Position numbers and translations under genes: made by a program
In this document: piece after piece, positions 1 through 8,718 of the stretch
How positions within the stretch are numbered: position 1 is the stretch's first letter
Layout: every line of letters starts with the position of its first letter
Source: Acidobacteriota bacterium
Lineage (GTDB): Bacteria; Acidobacteriota; Holophagae; Acanthopleuribacterales; Acanthopleuribacteraceae
Direction of reading: 5' to 3'
Length of the DNA stretch: 64,000 nt
Assembly (NCBI GenBank): GCA_020637335.1
Contig: JACJWC010000005.1
Span: forward strand, 62,001 to 126,000
The notes under the pieces: model-generated
Databases searched by the model: none
Seen by the model: only the letters and a program-made list of their open reading frames with translations
Told to the model about the DNA's origin: nothing

Positions 1-195
1 ATGATCCCATCCCATCAAAACGTATTGGCGCTCCATAAGGAAGCGGTAGAGCACCTGTTCGTAATCCTGGAGAGGAAGACTGCTGGGCAGCGGCAATGGG
101 GTCGCTGAGGCTTTGGCTGTTGTCGTTTGCGCGAAAACGCAAAATGAAATTAAAACGGGGGCAAGCCAGCGCAATTTTGGCAAGAAAAGAGACAT
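1..195 (-). CDS. Partial exported protein, N-terminus only
   Basis: An open frame runs from an ATG at 193-195 (minus strand) to the window edge with no stop, giving 65 codons. The first 23 or so residues form a classic signal peptide: a basic start (MSLFLPKLRW), a hydrophobic core and a likely signal peptidase site after VFA or FAQ. A low-complexity Thr/Ala/Pro stretch follows, then the start of a folded region (LQDYEQVLYRFLMERQY). Export to the periplasm or beyond is likely. Too little is present to name a family. It lies downstream of the propeller gene on the same strand, but a hairpin terminator at 295-330 separates them. Confidence 0.6.
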   Translation of the reverse strand, partial: MSLFLPKLRWLAPVLISFCVFAQTTTAKASATPLPLPSSLPLQDYEQVLYRFLMERQYVLMGWDH

Positions 196-294
196 GAGGG
201 CTCCAAACCGACGTTGGACCCAAGGGGAAGATCCAGGTCAAGAAACGATAATTTGGGGGGTTCCTCAATAGTGTAGGTCATGCAGACTAAAACA

Positions 295-330
295 ACAACC
301 GGGAATGGCGCAAAACCAGGGCCCGGTTGT
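295..330 (-). terminator. Hairpin terminator after the beta-propeller gene
   Basis: A perfect 9-bp inverted repeat (ACAACCGGG at 295-303 with CCCGGTTGT at 322-330, 18-nt loop) sits 20 bases past the stop of the minus-strand gene. On the minus strand it is followed by TTGTTTTAG, a short U-rich tail. It probably ends transcription before the partial gene at the window edge. Confidence 0.6.
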
Positions 331-350
331 GTTTTGGTCGTGGATGTTGA

Positions 351-2294
351 TTACGGTTCTAAATCGAACACGCGCAGAAAGGCTTGATTGAATTCGGCAA
401 TCCACAACCGGGTTTGCGCGGTGAATGCGACCGGTCCTGCGCCCCCGTTCGGGTACAGTTTAAAATAATCGGTCCGTTGTTGCAGGTCTGCCGTGGTTTT
501 GAAGAGCTGCAGATTCCCATCTTCATTTACTCCGAGGAATAGACAGTGATTCGCGTTATCCCAGCCCAGGAACCGTCCTGCCCAAGGCGCCGCGGCTTGA
601 GGTTGTATGCTCGAGGCATTGTAGGCTTGAGCGCCAATAAAAATCCGATCCTGGACCGCATCGTATTGCAGCGCATAGCCTTGAAAGATTGGGACAAGTG
701 AATCTTGGGGCAGCAACGTTTGGCTCTGAGACCAGGATTGAGAATGGGGATTCAAAATTTGGAACAGGCCGTTGTCTTTTTGGTACACCAACAAGCTGCC
801 ATCCTTGCTGCGCACAACCAATTGGATAACGCCTATGGCCGCATGGCGACCCGGATCGAACTTAAAATTCGGGATTTTCTGGTTGAGGAATACCGCTTGG
901 GTTTGGGCATCAACCCCGACAATAGTCTCCGTTTCGGGCAGACAGGCGTAAAGACGGTGTTGCACAGGATCCAGAGCCATGACGCCAATCGCATCATGAC
1001 GGCCTTCTGCAATGGGCAACTCAATGCGTGTCTCGAGGGTGCCAGTCCGTGAATCGTGAATCCCTATGGTACTTTCGTAGTGGTTGAGGATAAACAGCTT
1101 ACCAAGGCTTTGGTCGAACTGGATCACGCTCGGCCAGCGCCCAGTCTCGTGTTCGGTCAGTTCACCAGACTCCAGGTCCCAGCGGACGAGCTTGCTTCCG
1201 CCAAGGCGTTCCAGCATGTACAACGCGCCATCTGCGACCAGCATATCGTCCAGGGATTCGCCAATATCGATAGATCGGAAAGATTCGGGTTCGTGCCAGG
1301 ACGCGACATCAAGGGTCCCGGAATGCATGGCCGGCCAAGCAATCAAACCCAATTGTGGATCGGCGACGATTTGGGCGGCATAATCGCCGCCGCGTGAAAT
1401 GGTTTGCTGACCGCTGGTCAAGTCGGTTTGGGTGATTTTGGCCCAAATTCCGGCTTCGCCTTCAGCCAAATAGCCGTCTCTGGTGATTTGAACCAGGCGC
1501 GCCTCGGCCGGAAAATAGGCAGAATCATTTATTTCTTGGCTGTGTTGGATTTTTTGGATCACTTTTTGGGTTGCCAGGTCCAGAACCTGCACCGATTTTA
1601 GGCCCAATAAAATAAGCCACTGCCGGTTGGCATCCAAAATCATTTCCCCCAAAGGTTCACTGGTGGTGATGGCCATATTGCGCACCATTTGGAAGGTTTG
1701 GGTGGAGAATACTTTGATTTGGGCTGAACCATTTTGGGTGTTGCGCTGTCCGACATATAGCCGGTCACCCGAAAGGGCCAAACCACCGACCAAGCCCAAT
1801 TGCGGATTCATGCTGGTTATGGGGCTAAAGGTTTCGCCGGATAAAATCCGGATTTGGTCTTGATCCGCAATATAGATGTGGTTTTTTTCGGCATCGAAAG
1901 CAATCGCACCGCCATTGCCTGCGAATTGGAATTCGCCTTGAACTTGGCTATTTTGCGGGTCAACCAGATACGCCTTTTTGGGGTTGGACTCACTCGGAAC
2001 AATGACCAGAAACCCATTGACAGGATTAACGTCCAGCGCGGCCAATTGGCGGCTGGTGGGCATAGCAATTGCCCCAATCTGGCGTCCAGTCAGCAAATCG
2101 ATTTGGGCAATCCAGGGTGTCTGAGAACCCACTGTGTAGACGAAATGCTGCTGGGTGTCCACTGCGGTTCCATACATCTTTAAAGTGTTTGGGTATGGTG
2201 AAACCAGAACGTCTTTAAGATCGAGTTCTGCGATGGGTTGTTGCAAAAACAAGTCATGGGTAAAACACACCAAAACGGTCAGAATCAGAGTCAT
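351..2294 (-). CDS. Secreted YVTN/NHL-type beta-propeller protein
   Basis: A 647-aa protein with a short hydrophobic N-terminal signal (MTLILTVLVCFTHDLF). The rest is repeating beta-strand units of roughly 40-50 residues in which a variable loop precedes a D-x-x-G-like turn (for example LDLATQKV, WDLESGEL, HDSRTGTL, VDAQTQAV). This is the pattern of YVTN/SMP-30/NHL-style propellers, with enough units for one or two propellers. Such proteins usually act as binding scaffolds, and no catalytic signature is visible. The ATG at 2294 has a strong ribosome site (AAAGGAGG, about 7 nt upstream). The gene is divergent from the TMTC-like gene. The substrate or partner cannot be told from the sequence. 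Confidence 0.8.
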   Translation of the reverse strand: MTLILTVLVCFTHDLFLQQPIAELDLKDVLVSPYPNTLKMYGTAVDTQQHFVYTVGSQTPWIAQIDLLTGRQIGAIAMPTSRQLAALDVNPVNGFLVIVPSESNPKKAYLVDPQNSQVQGEFQFAGNGGAIAFDAEKNHIYIADQDQIRILSGETFSPITSMNPQLGLVGGLALSGDRLYVGQRNTQNGSAQIKVFSTQTFQMVRNMAITTSEPLGEMILDANRQWLILLGLKSVQVLDLATQKVIQKIQHSQEINDSAYFPAEARLVQITRDGYLAEGEAGIWAKITQTDLTSGQQTISRGGDYAAQIVADPQLGLIAWPAMHSGTLDVASWHEPESFRSIDIGESLDDMLVADGALYMLERLGGSKLVRWDLESGELTEHETGRWPSVIQFDQSLGKLFILNHYESTIGIHDSRTGTLETRIELPIAEGRHDAIGVMALDPVQHRLYACLPETETIVGVDAQTQAVFLNQKIPNFKFDPGRHAAIGVIQLVVRSKDGSLLVYQKDNGLFQILNPHSQSWSQSQTLLPQDSLVPIFQGYALQYDAVQDRIFIGAQAYNASSIQPQAAAPWAGRFLGWDNANHCLFLGVNEDGNLQLFKTTADLQQRTDYFKLYPNGGAGPVAFTAQTRLWIAEFNQAFLRVFDLEP

Positions 2295-2438
2295 GGCAAC
2301 CTCCTTTTATGTCTCAAAAAGGCGGACCAAAAAGCTACCCAAACTGTTGAATGCTGGGACGCGAGATGTGCTGGATATCACTGGAAAGCCAACCAGAAAA
2401 AGATTGGCGCTCAAATTCCAACTCTATAAAATGATCGG

Positions 2439-4184
2439 ATGCATACTCATCGGGCCCAAAAAGCAATTCCTTCGTATTACCTCTATTTTATTTTGTTAAC
2501 CTTGGGGTTTTTGGCCTATGCACCGGCCTTGTTCAATGAATTTATTATTCTGGATGACGGTTTGTATGTGGTCGAAAATCCAGTGTTTAACCGCCAGGGT
2601 TGGGACTTTTGGCAAAATCTGATGTTTGGGAACCATGGTGGTAATTTGGACCCAGTCACCATGGCCAGCCATGTCATCGACCTACACCTTTATGGCTTGA
2701 ACAGCTTGGGTCACCACGCCTCAAGTCTGATTTGGCATTTGGCAACAGGTCTCCTCTTGTTTCGTGTTCTGTTCCGGCTATTCAAACGACGAGATTTGGC
2801 CTGGTTTGCGAGCCTGATCTGGATGATCCATCCATTGCAGGTGGAGTCGGTGGCTTGGGTTTCTGAGCGCAAGAATCTGATCTCCACCTTTTTTTTATTG
2901 GCGAGCTTGTTGGCCTGGCTTCGTTTTGAGCGCACCCACCTAAAACGGTATTGGACGTTTTCTTTTTTGTTGTTTGTGATTGGCCTTTTCGCAAAAAGTA
3001 TGATTGTCACCTTGCCGTGTATTCTGGTTTTACTCTCGCTGCGCAGATGCCATTCTGGATTCAGCCTTCGGGATGTCTGGTCTTGTTGCAGCCCCACTTT
3101 CCTGCGCGTATTGCCGTTTTTCGGCATGTCAGCTTTGATTAGTTGGCTTACTGTCCATTACCAAGCCAATGCAGGTGCCATGGCTTTTGGAATGAAATAT
3201 GGTCTGCCGACCCGTTTGCTGAATGCCATTATTTCCTACAGCACATACATTCAACAATTTTTATGGCCGAAGGACTTAGTGATCATGTATCCACTCAGCG
3301 GCCAATTTCATTGGTTTGGGGCCGTTCCTATCGCCGGGTTCTTATGCGGTGCAGTCTTTTTGTGGCGAAAGTATCAATTGAAATGGGTTTTAATTGGCTT
3401 TTTCTTCTTTTTGGGTACATTGGTTCCCGTGATTGGCATTGTCCAGGTGGGCCTGCAATCTCATGCAGATCGCTATATGTATTTGCCCATGATTGGCCTG
3501 TGTCTCATGTTCGGTGATCTGCCATTTCGGCGGATCCATTTGCGCCCCTGGTTTTGGTTAATTTGTTTAACTGCTTTGGGCCTCGCCTACCGCACTTCTC
3601 AACAGACGCGCACGTGGCGCGATACAGAGACGCTTTTTAAACACGCCTACACCCACACCGAAAAAAATTGGTACGCCCTTTTTATCCTGGTTCGTATCGA
3701 TGCCGGACTCGGAAAGTTTGATGATGCGCGCAAAAAGCAGGAAGAGATGGCTGAATGGCAGGTCGAACCTGGACTCGCGCTTTATTGCAAAGCCATGATC
3801 GAAAAAAAAGCCGGCAATTTTGATTTAGCCGAAAGCTTGTTTCTACAAGCCATGGAATTTGAGCCGGATTTTGATCGTAGCCTCATGGATTTTGCAGATT
3901 TGGCGTTGCAAGCCAAAAATTTTAAGGTTGCCAGGCAACGAATTGAACGATTTTTAAAGCTATACCCAGACAACGAAGGGGCCTGGATGCTTGCAGGTGA
4001 AATTTATGAGGCATGCAACGAGCCTCAATTGGCGGAGCAGGCCTACCAGAAGGCTGTTAACCTTTTGCCGGTTGCTGAAGTGTTCAGGCTGTTAAGCGAA
4101 TTTTATAAGAAACAAGGTTCGACCGAAAAAGCCAAGTTTTATTACCAGAAATGGCTTGCCGCTCCCCGACAGGATGCATTATAG
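2439..4184 (+). CDS. TMTC-like polytopic glycosyltransferase with C-terminal TPR repeats
   Basis: A 581-aa protein. The first 390 residues or so hold about nine hydrophobic helices. The first extramembrane loop starts with an acidic LDDGLYVVEN motif, typical of GT-C (dolichol-phosphate-sugar type) transferases. HPLQVESVAWVSERKNL and the SHADRYMYLP segment are hallmarks of the TMTC/DUF1736 family, whose animal members are O-mannosyltransferases. The last 170 residues form TPR-type helical hairpins (AMIEKKAGNFDLAESLFLQAM, GEIYEACNEPQLAEQAYQKA). The likely role is transfer of a lipid-linked sugar to exported proteins at the inner membrane, with the TPRs binding the acceptor; this is inferred from the family. 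The ATG at 2439 lacks a clear ribosome site, and a TATAAA lies only 8 nt upstream, so the message could be leaderless. Confidence 0.8.
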   Translation: MHTHRAQKAIPSYYLYFILLTLGFLAYAPALFNEFIILDDGLYVVENPVFNRQGWDFWQNLMFGNHGGNLDPVTMASHVIDLHLYGLNSLGHHASSLIWHLATGLLLFRVLFRLFKRRDLAWFASLIWMIHPLQVESVAWVSERKNLISTFFLLASLLAWLRFERTHLKRYWTFSFLLFVIGLFAKSMIVTLPCILVLLSLRRCHSGFSLRDVWSCCSPTFLRVLPFFGMSALISWLTVHYQANAGAMAFGMKYGLPTRLLNAIISYSTYIQQFLWPKDLVIMYPLSGQFHWFGAVPIAGFLCGAVFLWRKYQLKWVLIGFFFFLGTLVPVIGIVQVGLQSHADRYMYLPMIGLCLMFGDLPFRRIHLRPWFWLICLTALGLAYRTSQQTRTWRDTETLFKHAYTHTEKNWYALFILVRIDAGLGKFDDARKKQEEMAEWQVEPGLALYCKAMIEKKAGNFDLAESLFLQAMEFEPDFDRSLMDFADLALQAKNFKVARQRIERFLKLYPDNEGAWMLAGEIYEACNEPQLAEQAYQKAVNLLPVAEVFRLLSEFYKKQGSTEKAKFYYQKWLAAPRQDAL

Positions 4185-4303
4185 CCAATCCGAGCAGGAA
4201 AAATGAGCAAGCCACCTGGAAGGCTTGCACTTACCTTTTGAAAAAACATTTAAAAATGCCTATGATGAAGCTTTAGACATCAAGATGGAAACAGGTGAAA
4301 TCC

Positions 4304-5341
4304 ATGGCGACCCCTCTCGAACCAATCATTGCCAAGATCAAGGCCCGTGTACAATCAAACATGGAAAAAATGGTGGAAGCTCTGGGCCAGGACCTGGAAA
4401 CTTTGGCTCAGGTCAGTCCAGAACCGGCGAGTGGCGGCGGCAATTTTGCCGAATTTTATGAGCAATGTCAGGCGCTGAGTTACTCCAACAACCAGATTGA
4501 TCTGCTCAATGTTTTGATTGAGAGTGCCAGCAAATTTGCACCCAGGGTCGCGCTTTTCATCTTAAAAGAAGATACCTTGCACGGCTGGGCTGCACGCGGT
4601 TTTTCGCACGCCTTTAATGAGGGCAAGGTCAAAAAGGTCCATTTGCGGGTGAACCAGTTTCCCGAACTCAATCGATCCATCCTGCAGGAAGAATCGTTTG
4701 TGATCAATTTCAGCGACTTGAGCCACATTGCCGATATCATCAAAGACTTTGATGGATTTGTGCCCTTTCTTTCCGCCTTTTACCCCATAGAAGTTCGTGG
4801 GAAAGTGGCGGCTTTGCTTTATGCAGACTCGGGTAGTGAGAGTGGGCTGAATGAAACAACTCAATTGGCACTACTGGCTTACGTGGCGGGCCTTGAGCTG
4901 ACCCAAATCACAGCCAAGATCAAGAAGCAAAAAGAAGTAAAAACACGGGAGGTGGAGCGCAGCAAACCCTCACCGCCGCCGGACCCCACGTTTGATACTG
5001 GCGATTTCCACCACGATGAGCCGACCAAACCCGAGCCGCCTCCTTCGCCCACGCCCCCAAGTTCTGCGGCAAGCGACGATTCGCCCGAAATCCAAAAAGC
5101 CAAGCGGGTTGCCCGCGTTTTGGTTTCGGACCTCAAGCTCTACCACGAGCGCGAAGTAGCTGCGGCACAAGTCAAAGGCAACCTTTATGACGCCATTCGG
5201 GAAGATATTGACCGCAGCTATCAACATTACAAGGAACGGGCAGGAACATTGGCACCGCCTGGAACCAACTATTTTAAAGATGAGCTCCTTCGCCAATTGG
5301 CGGAAGGCAACCCGAGAGTTTTGGGCAACCTGCCATTTTGA
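4304..5341 (+). CDS. GAF-like domain protein with proline-rich linker
   Basis: I take the ATG at 4304 (AGGTGA 5 nt upstream) over an in-frame GTG at 4295, giving 345 aa with no signal peptide. Residues about 45-200 look like a GAF-type sensor fold: a region beginning YSNNQIDLLNVLIESASKFAPR, then alternating strands (VALFILK, LHGWAARGF) and a late VRGKVAALLYADS strand. A charged helix follows, then a Pro-rich linker (about 215-255) and a C-terminal helical domain (VARVLVSDLKLYHEREV to the end) rich in Arg and Glu. No output domain such as GGDEF or kinase is attached, so it may act through the helical tail with a partner protein. No ligand can be named. Confidence 0.65.
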   Translation: MATPLEPIIAKIKARVQSNMEKMVEALGQDLETLAQVSPEPASGGGNFAEFYEQCQALSYSNNQIDLLNVLIESASKFAPRVALFILKEDTLHGWAARGFSHAFNEGKVKKVHLRVNQFPELNRSILQEESFVINFSDLSHIADIIKDFDGFVPFLSAFYPIEVRGKVAALLYADSGSESGLNETTQLALLAYVAGLELTQITAKIKKQKEVKTREVERSKPSPPPDPTFDTGDFHHDEPTKPEPPPSPTPPSSAASDDSPEIQKAKRVARVLVSDLKLYHEREVAAAQVKGNLYDAIREDIDRSYQHYKERAGTLAPPGTNYFKDELLRQLAEGNPRVLGNLPF

Positions 5342-5389
5342 GCCATATTTCCCAAGCTTAAATCCGGATCGTCTGAAAAAAACATAACC

Positions 5390-5419
5390 TTATTTCTGTG
5401 ATGGATTTGTGGTTATGAT
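5390..5419 (+). promoter_or_regulatory. Possible sigma-70 promoter of gapA
   Basis: TTATTT at 5390-5395 and TATGAT at 5414-5419 are separated by 18 nt and lie about 40 nt upstream of the gapA start. The -10 is good and the -35 is weak, so this is only a plausible assignment. Confidence 0.35.
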
Positions 5420-5457
5420 AATGCTGCCTCGATTGATTCATCCATTTTGGAGGTTCT

Positions 5458-6477
5458 ATGTCTCGAGTTCGGATTGCCATTAACGGGTTTGGCCGGATCG
5501 GCCGCACCATTGCCCGCATTGCCAAGTCCCAAAACAAGTTTGATTTGGTCGCTGTCAACGATTTGACCGACCCAGAATACCTGGCCTATGCCCTAAAGTA
5601 CGACAGTACTCATGGCATTTACCCGGGCAAAATCGCGGTGGAGGGCAACGGGATCCGCATTGATCGCGATGTTGTGAAGGTATTGGCGGAACCCAAACCG
5701 GAAAATTTACCCTGGAAAGAGCTCAAGATCGATTATGTGATTGAGTCGACCGGGATCTTTCGAAAAATCGCCCAGGTCGAACAGCATTTGAGTGCCGGTG
5801 CCAAGCGGGTCATTGTATCGGTCCCGCTCAAGGACGAGTGTCCTGCCACCATCGTCATGGGTGTAAACGACGATTTGTTAAACAAAGACATCCGGGTCAT
5901 CAGCAATGCCAGTTGCACCACCAATTGTGCCGCACCCCTGGCCAAGATCATTCACGAAGCTTTTGGCATTGAACGCGGCCTGATGAATACGGTTCATGCC
6001 TACACTGCGGATCAACGTTTGTTGGATGCACCTCACTCCGATTTCCGTCGCTCGCGCAGTGCGGCCGAAAATATTGTCCCCACCAGTACCGGTGCCGCGC
6101 GAACGGTAGGCAAGGTCTATCCGCCACTTAAAGGGAAGTTGGATGGATTTGCTATCCGCGTCCCGGTCAGTGATGGGTCCATCGTCGATCTCACCCTCCA
6201 TCTGAGCAAAGCCGTTACGGTTGAGGAGATCAATGCCGAGGTCAAACGCCGAGCCCAGGAAGATTTTATGGGTGTAGTTTCAGTGGCTGAAGCCCCGCTG
6301 GTCTCGTGCGACATCGTCGGAAATCCGCACAGCTGTATTTTTGATCCAGACCTGACCCGCGTCATCGATGGCAATTTTGTCAAAGTGGTGGCCTGGTACG
6401 ACAACGAGTTTGGTTATAGTTCGCGCATGGTCGATCTCATCGAGAAATTAGCCGATATGGATGGTCTTTCGATCTGA
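5458..6477 (+). CDS. gapA: Glyceraldehyde-3-phosphate dehydrogenase, type I
   Basis: The 339-aa protein has the standard GAPDH length. The Rossmann motif INGFGRIGR is at residues 8-16 and the NAD-selective aspartate lies in VNDLTD. The active-site SNASCTTNC places the nucleophile at Cys153. HAYTADQRLLD, the phosphate-site STGAARTVGKV and the C-terminal WYDNEFGYS are also intact. It oxidises glyceraldehyde 3-phosphate to 1,3-bisphosphoglycerate in cytoplasmic glycolysis. TTTTGGAGG lies about 7 nt before the ATG. It stands alone: no pgk or tpi gene is adjacent, and a strong hairpin follows it. The LAEPKPENLPW segment fits a classical catabolic NAD enzyme, and nothing suggests the photosynthetic NADP type. 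Confidence 0.97.
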   Translation: MSRVRIAINGFGRIGRTIARIAKSQNKFDLVAVNDLTDPEYLAYALKYDSTHGIYPGKIAVEGNGIRIDRDVVKVLAEPKPENLPWKELKIDYVIESTGIFRKIAQVEQHLSAGAKRVIVSVPLKDECPATIVMGVNDDLLNKDIRVISNASCTTNCAAPLAKIIHEAFGIERGLMNTVHAYTADQRLLDAPHSDFRRSRSAAENIVPTSTGAARTVGKVYPPLKGKLDGFAIRVPVSDGSIVDLTLHLSKAVTVEEINAEVKRRAQEDFMGVVSVAEAPLVSCDIVGNPHSCIFDPDLTRVIDGNFVKVVAWYDNEFGYSSRMVDLIEKLADMDGLSI

Positions 6478-6498
6478 TCCTGCTTAAAGCAATTCAGG

Positions 6499-6528
6499 AA
6501 AAGGAGCGCCTCAAGCGCTCCTTTTTTT
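6499..6528. terminator. Shared bidirectional terminator between gapA and the permease-barrel gene
   Basis: GGAGCGC (6503-6509) pairs with GCGCTCC (6515-6521), extended by A4/T4, with a 5-nt loop. A T7 run follows on the plus strand and T4 on the minus strand. It ends gapA and overlaps the stop of the convergent minus-strand gene. Confidence 0.85.
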
Positions 6529-8707
6529 AAAAACTGTGACCGCCATGTGCGCCCATCATAAATTCAAATTGCAAGATAGCGCTGCGTTCCGATTCATTCA
6601 GGCTATCCGCCGAATCGAAGTTCAATTGCAGGCGAATTTTGCTAAATTCGCTAGGATAAAAGGTTAAATTTGGGGCCCAGCGCGTGCGCTGATCCAGGCG
6701 GGGATCGTCTGCAAAATCAGCCAGGCCGGGTAACCAATCACAACGAATACCTGCCACCCAACGCCGTTTAAAGCCCCAATTCCACTGAACATAACCGCCT
6801 TCATCGGACAATGGGTCGCCATTTAAACCTTGACCCGGAAGTTCATAACGCCGCCACAGGTATTCGGCTTGAATTGACCAAAACGGGAAGCCGTGGTCGT
6901 TGCGCGGCCGTTTCCACTTGCCATACAGGTCTAAACCCCAAATTTGGGTTTGTTGGTCCGGTCCACTTGCGTTGGGTCCTCTTAAATAAGAAACACCATT
7001 TAATAAAGTGAAGTTGGCGCCCCAGTCGCTGGACACTTTCCAATGGGTGGACAGCAAGAGGTCAGACAAAGAATGTACCGGTCGCTCTTGCAGTTCGTAA
7101 CCTGCAAATTCTTCACCGGCTTCAGAGCGAAACGATACCGCCGTTTCACCTTGCGCATTCTGCAGGCCCAAACTGGCTTCGACATAAAGGGGTAAAGGTA
7201 TAAGCCAATTCAGCTGGGCACCTGGCCCGCGCAATCCATCCGGGCCAAACAGGCGCGACAGGACAACGGGCTGGTCGGCAAAGGTCCAAGTATGAGGATG
7301 GCTGGGGTTCAAGCGACCAAAATCCGTAAAAAACGTTCCGGCCTTGACCTGCAAACCCGCAGGCAGGGCCAAAGTAGTGAGATAGACTTCTTCCACTTCG
7401 ACGTTCGTTTCACCGTTTTCATCAATTTGTAAAACCAAATGGGCATCGCCACGCAGATAAGGATCGACCACGCCTGATAGGGTTAACTCCAGGTTCTGCA
7501 AGGTGAACCCGCGGTTCTTGGGATCATGGCCTCCTGCTTGCAAATCGCGGAAAACCGATTCCTCAGCTGTCGACGCTGCCGCAGAACTCAGCGTATCAAT
7601 ACTGATATCAAGGAGTTTTAGGCCAGTGCTCCTAGCCGGAGCCGGACTTGGCGCCGGCAATGCTGAAGGTGGCGTTGATGGCGCGGCGGCGATTGCTGCT
7701 GCTTGGTTTTGGGATTCTTTTAAGGCCGAGAGCTGGGATTCGAGCTGGCTTATGCGCGCTTGGGCCGAGGCCAGCTCAGTTTTGAGCTGTTGGACCTCAG
7801 CCAGGATTTGGGGCAGTGGATCAGGGTTCTGGGTCTCCTGACCCAACAAGCTCCCACCCATCAGGACTATGCTGATCAACCCTGCATTGGAACGCATGCG
7901 CCTGCCCAAAAACAAGCCCATCAGGAAACAGATTAAGACAAAAAATCCCAAAACCGAAACGATGGTGGCCCCTGCAGGGAAATCGTACAAAAAGGAGAAA
8001 TGCAGGCCCCAAAAACTGCTCAAACCGGCAATCGTCAGGGACCAGAAAATAACCCAGCCATTGCGTTTGGAAAGCATGATGGCTGCCACGGGCGGCACAA
8101 TCAGAAAGGAGAAAACCGGGATCACCCCGCCTGCCCGGATGGCAAAAACGATCACAAAGGCGAGCAGAATATAAAACACAAAATTGTAGAGGTGGTCCTG
8201 ACGGCTGAGCGTTTCACCACTGCTCTTCGCATAGGTCAAAGCAAAAAAGCGTTTACCCAAAATGGCATGGATAACACCGACAAGCCCAAAAACAATCAGC
8301 ATCCACTGGATCTGAGTGGGTGAAAGCGCCAACACATTGCCAAACAATACATCTTGGATATCGCCTTCACCATGAGGCGTTTTTGAAATGAGCAGAACCG
8401 TAAAAGCCGAGCTCACTGCATAAAAAATCCCAATGATGGCCTCCAAGCGCAAACGCGGATCGCGCACTTTCAAAACGGAGAAAATGGTCGCGCCCATCAA
8501 GGTAAAGGCCATTGACCACAACACGGCATCCTGTTCGAAGTAAGCCGCCATGGCCACCCCCATGGAACTCAATTGGCCCAAACCTAAATCCACAAAAACA
8601 ATCCCTCGGCCGACGACATGTATTCCCAAATAGCCGAGGATGAGCCCCATTGCCAAACAGGCGAACAAGGCCTGTAACATGAAAGGATACTGAAACCAGG
8701 AAAACAT
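6527..8707 (-). CDS. Fusion: zinc/manganese ABC permease (ABC-3) joined to a porin-like outer-membrane barrel
   Basis: A single 726-aa frame with two unrelated halves. Residues 1-270 are a complete ABC-3 (ZnuB/TroB-type) permease with about eight hydrophobic helices and family landmarks such as LGLGQLSSMGVAMAA, EAIIGIFYAVSSA and GGVIPVFSFLIVPP. At residue 271 (ATG at 7895-7897) a new signal-peptide-like start appears (MRSNAGLISIVLMGGSLLGQ). A coiled coil (about 292-330), an Ala/Pro-rich linker and a beta-barrel region ending in Phe follow (FEFMMGAHGGHSF, as in many outer-membrane proteins). The second half therefore looks like a separate exported porin whose upstream stop codon was lost. A weak GGCAGG precedes the internal ATG, so the barrel could also be made on its own. 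The gene lies 11 nt after the metal-binding protein gene. Confidence 0.8.
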   Translation of the reverse strand: MFSWFQYPFMLQALFACLAMGLILGYLGIHVVGRGIVFVDLGLGQLSSMGVAMAAYFEQDAVLWSMAFTLMGATIFSVLKVRDPRLRLEAIIGIFYAVSSAFTVLLISKTPHGEGDIQDVLFGNVLALSPTQIQWMLIVFGLVGVIHAILGKRFFALTYAKSSGETLSRQDHLYNFVFYILLAFVIVFAIRAGGVIPVFSFLIVPPVAAIMLSKRNGWVIFWSLTIAGLSSFWGLHFSFLYDFPAGATIVSVLGFFVLICFLMGLFLGRRMRSNAGLISIVLMGGSLLGQETQNPDPLPQILAEVQQLKTELASAQARISQLESQLSALKESQNQAAAIAAAPSTPPSALPAPSPAPARSTGLKLLDISIDTLSSAAASTAEESVFRDLQAGGHDPKNRGFTLQNLELTLSGVVDPYLRGDAHLVLQIDENGETNVEVEEVYLTTLALPAGLQVKAGTFFTDFGRLNPSHPHTWTFADQPVVLSRLFGPDGLRGPGAQLNWLIPLPLYVEASLGLQNAQGETAVSFRSEAGEEFAGYELQERPVHSLSDLLLSTHWKVSSDWGANFTLLNGVSYLRGPNASGPDQQTQIWGLDLYGKWKRPRNDHGFPFWSIQAEYLWRRYELPGQGLNGDPLSDEGGYVQWNWGFKRRWVAGIRCDWLPGLADFADDPRLDQRTRWAPNLTFYPSEFSKIRLQLNFDSADSLNESERSAILQFEFMMGAHGGHSF

Positions 8708-8718
8708 GGGGACCTCCC

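Noticed and set aside
4225..4461. Plus-strand frame of 78 codons overlapping the GAF-like gene
   Set aside because: It is in a different frame to the real gene, rich in Gly/Ser by chance, and lacks any domain.
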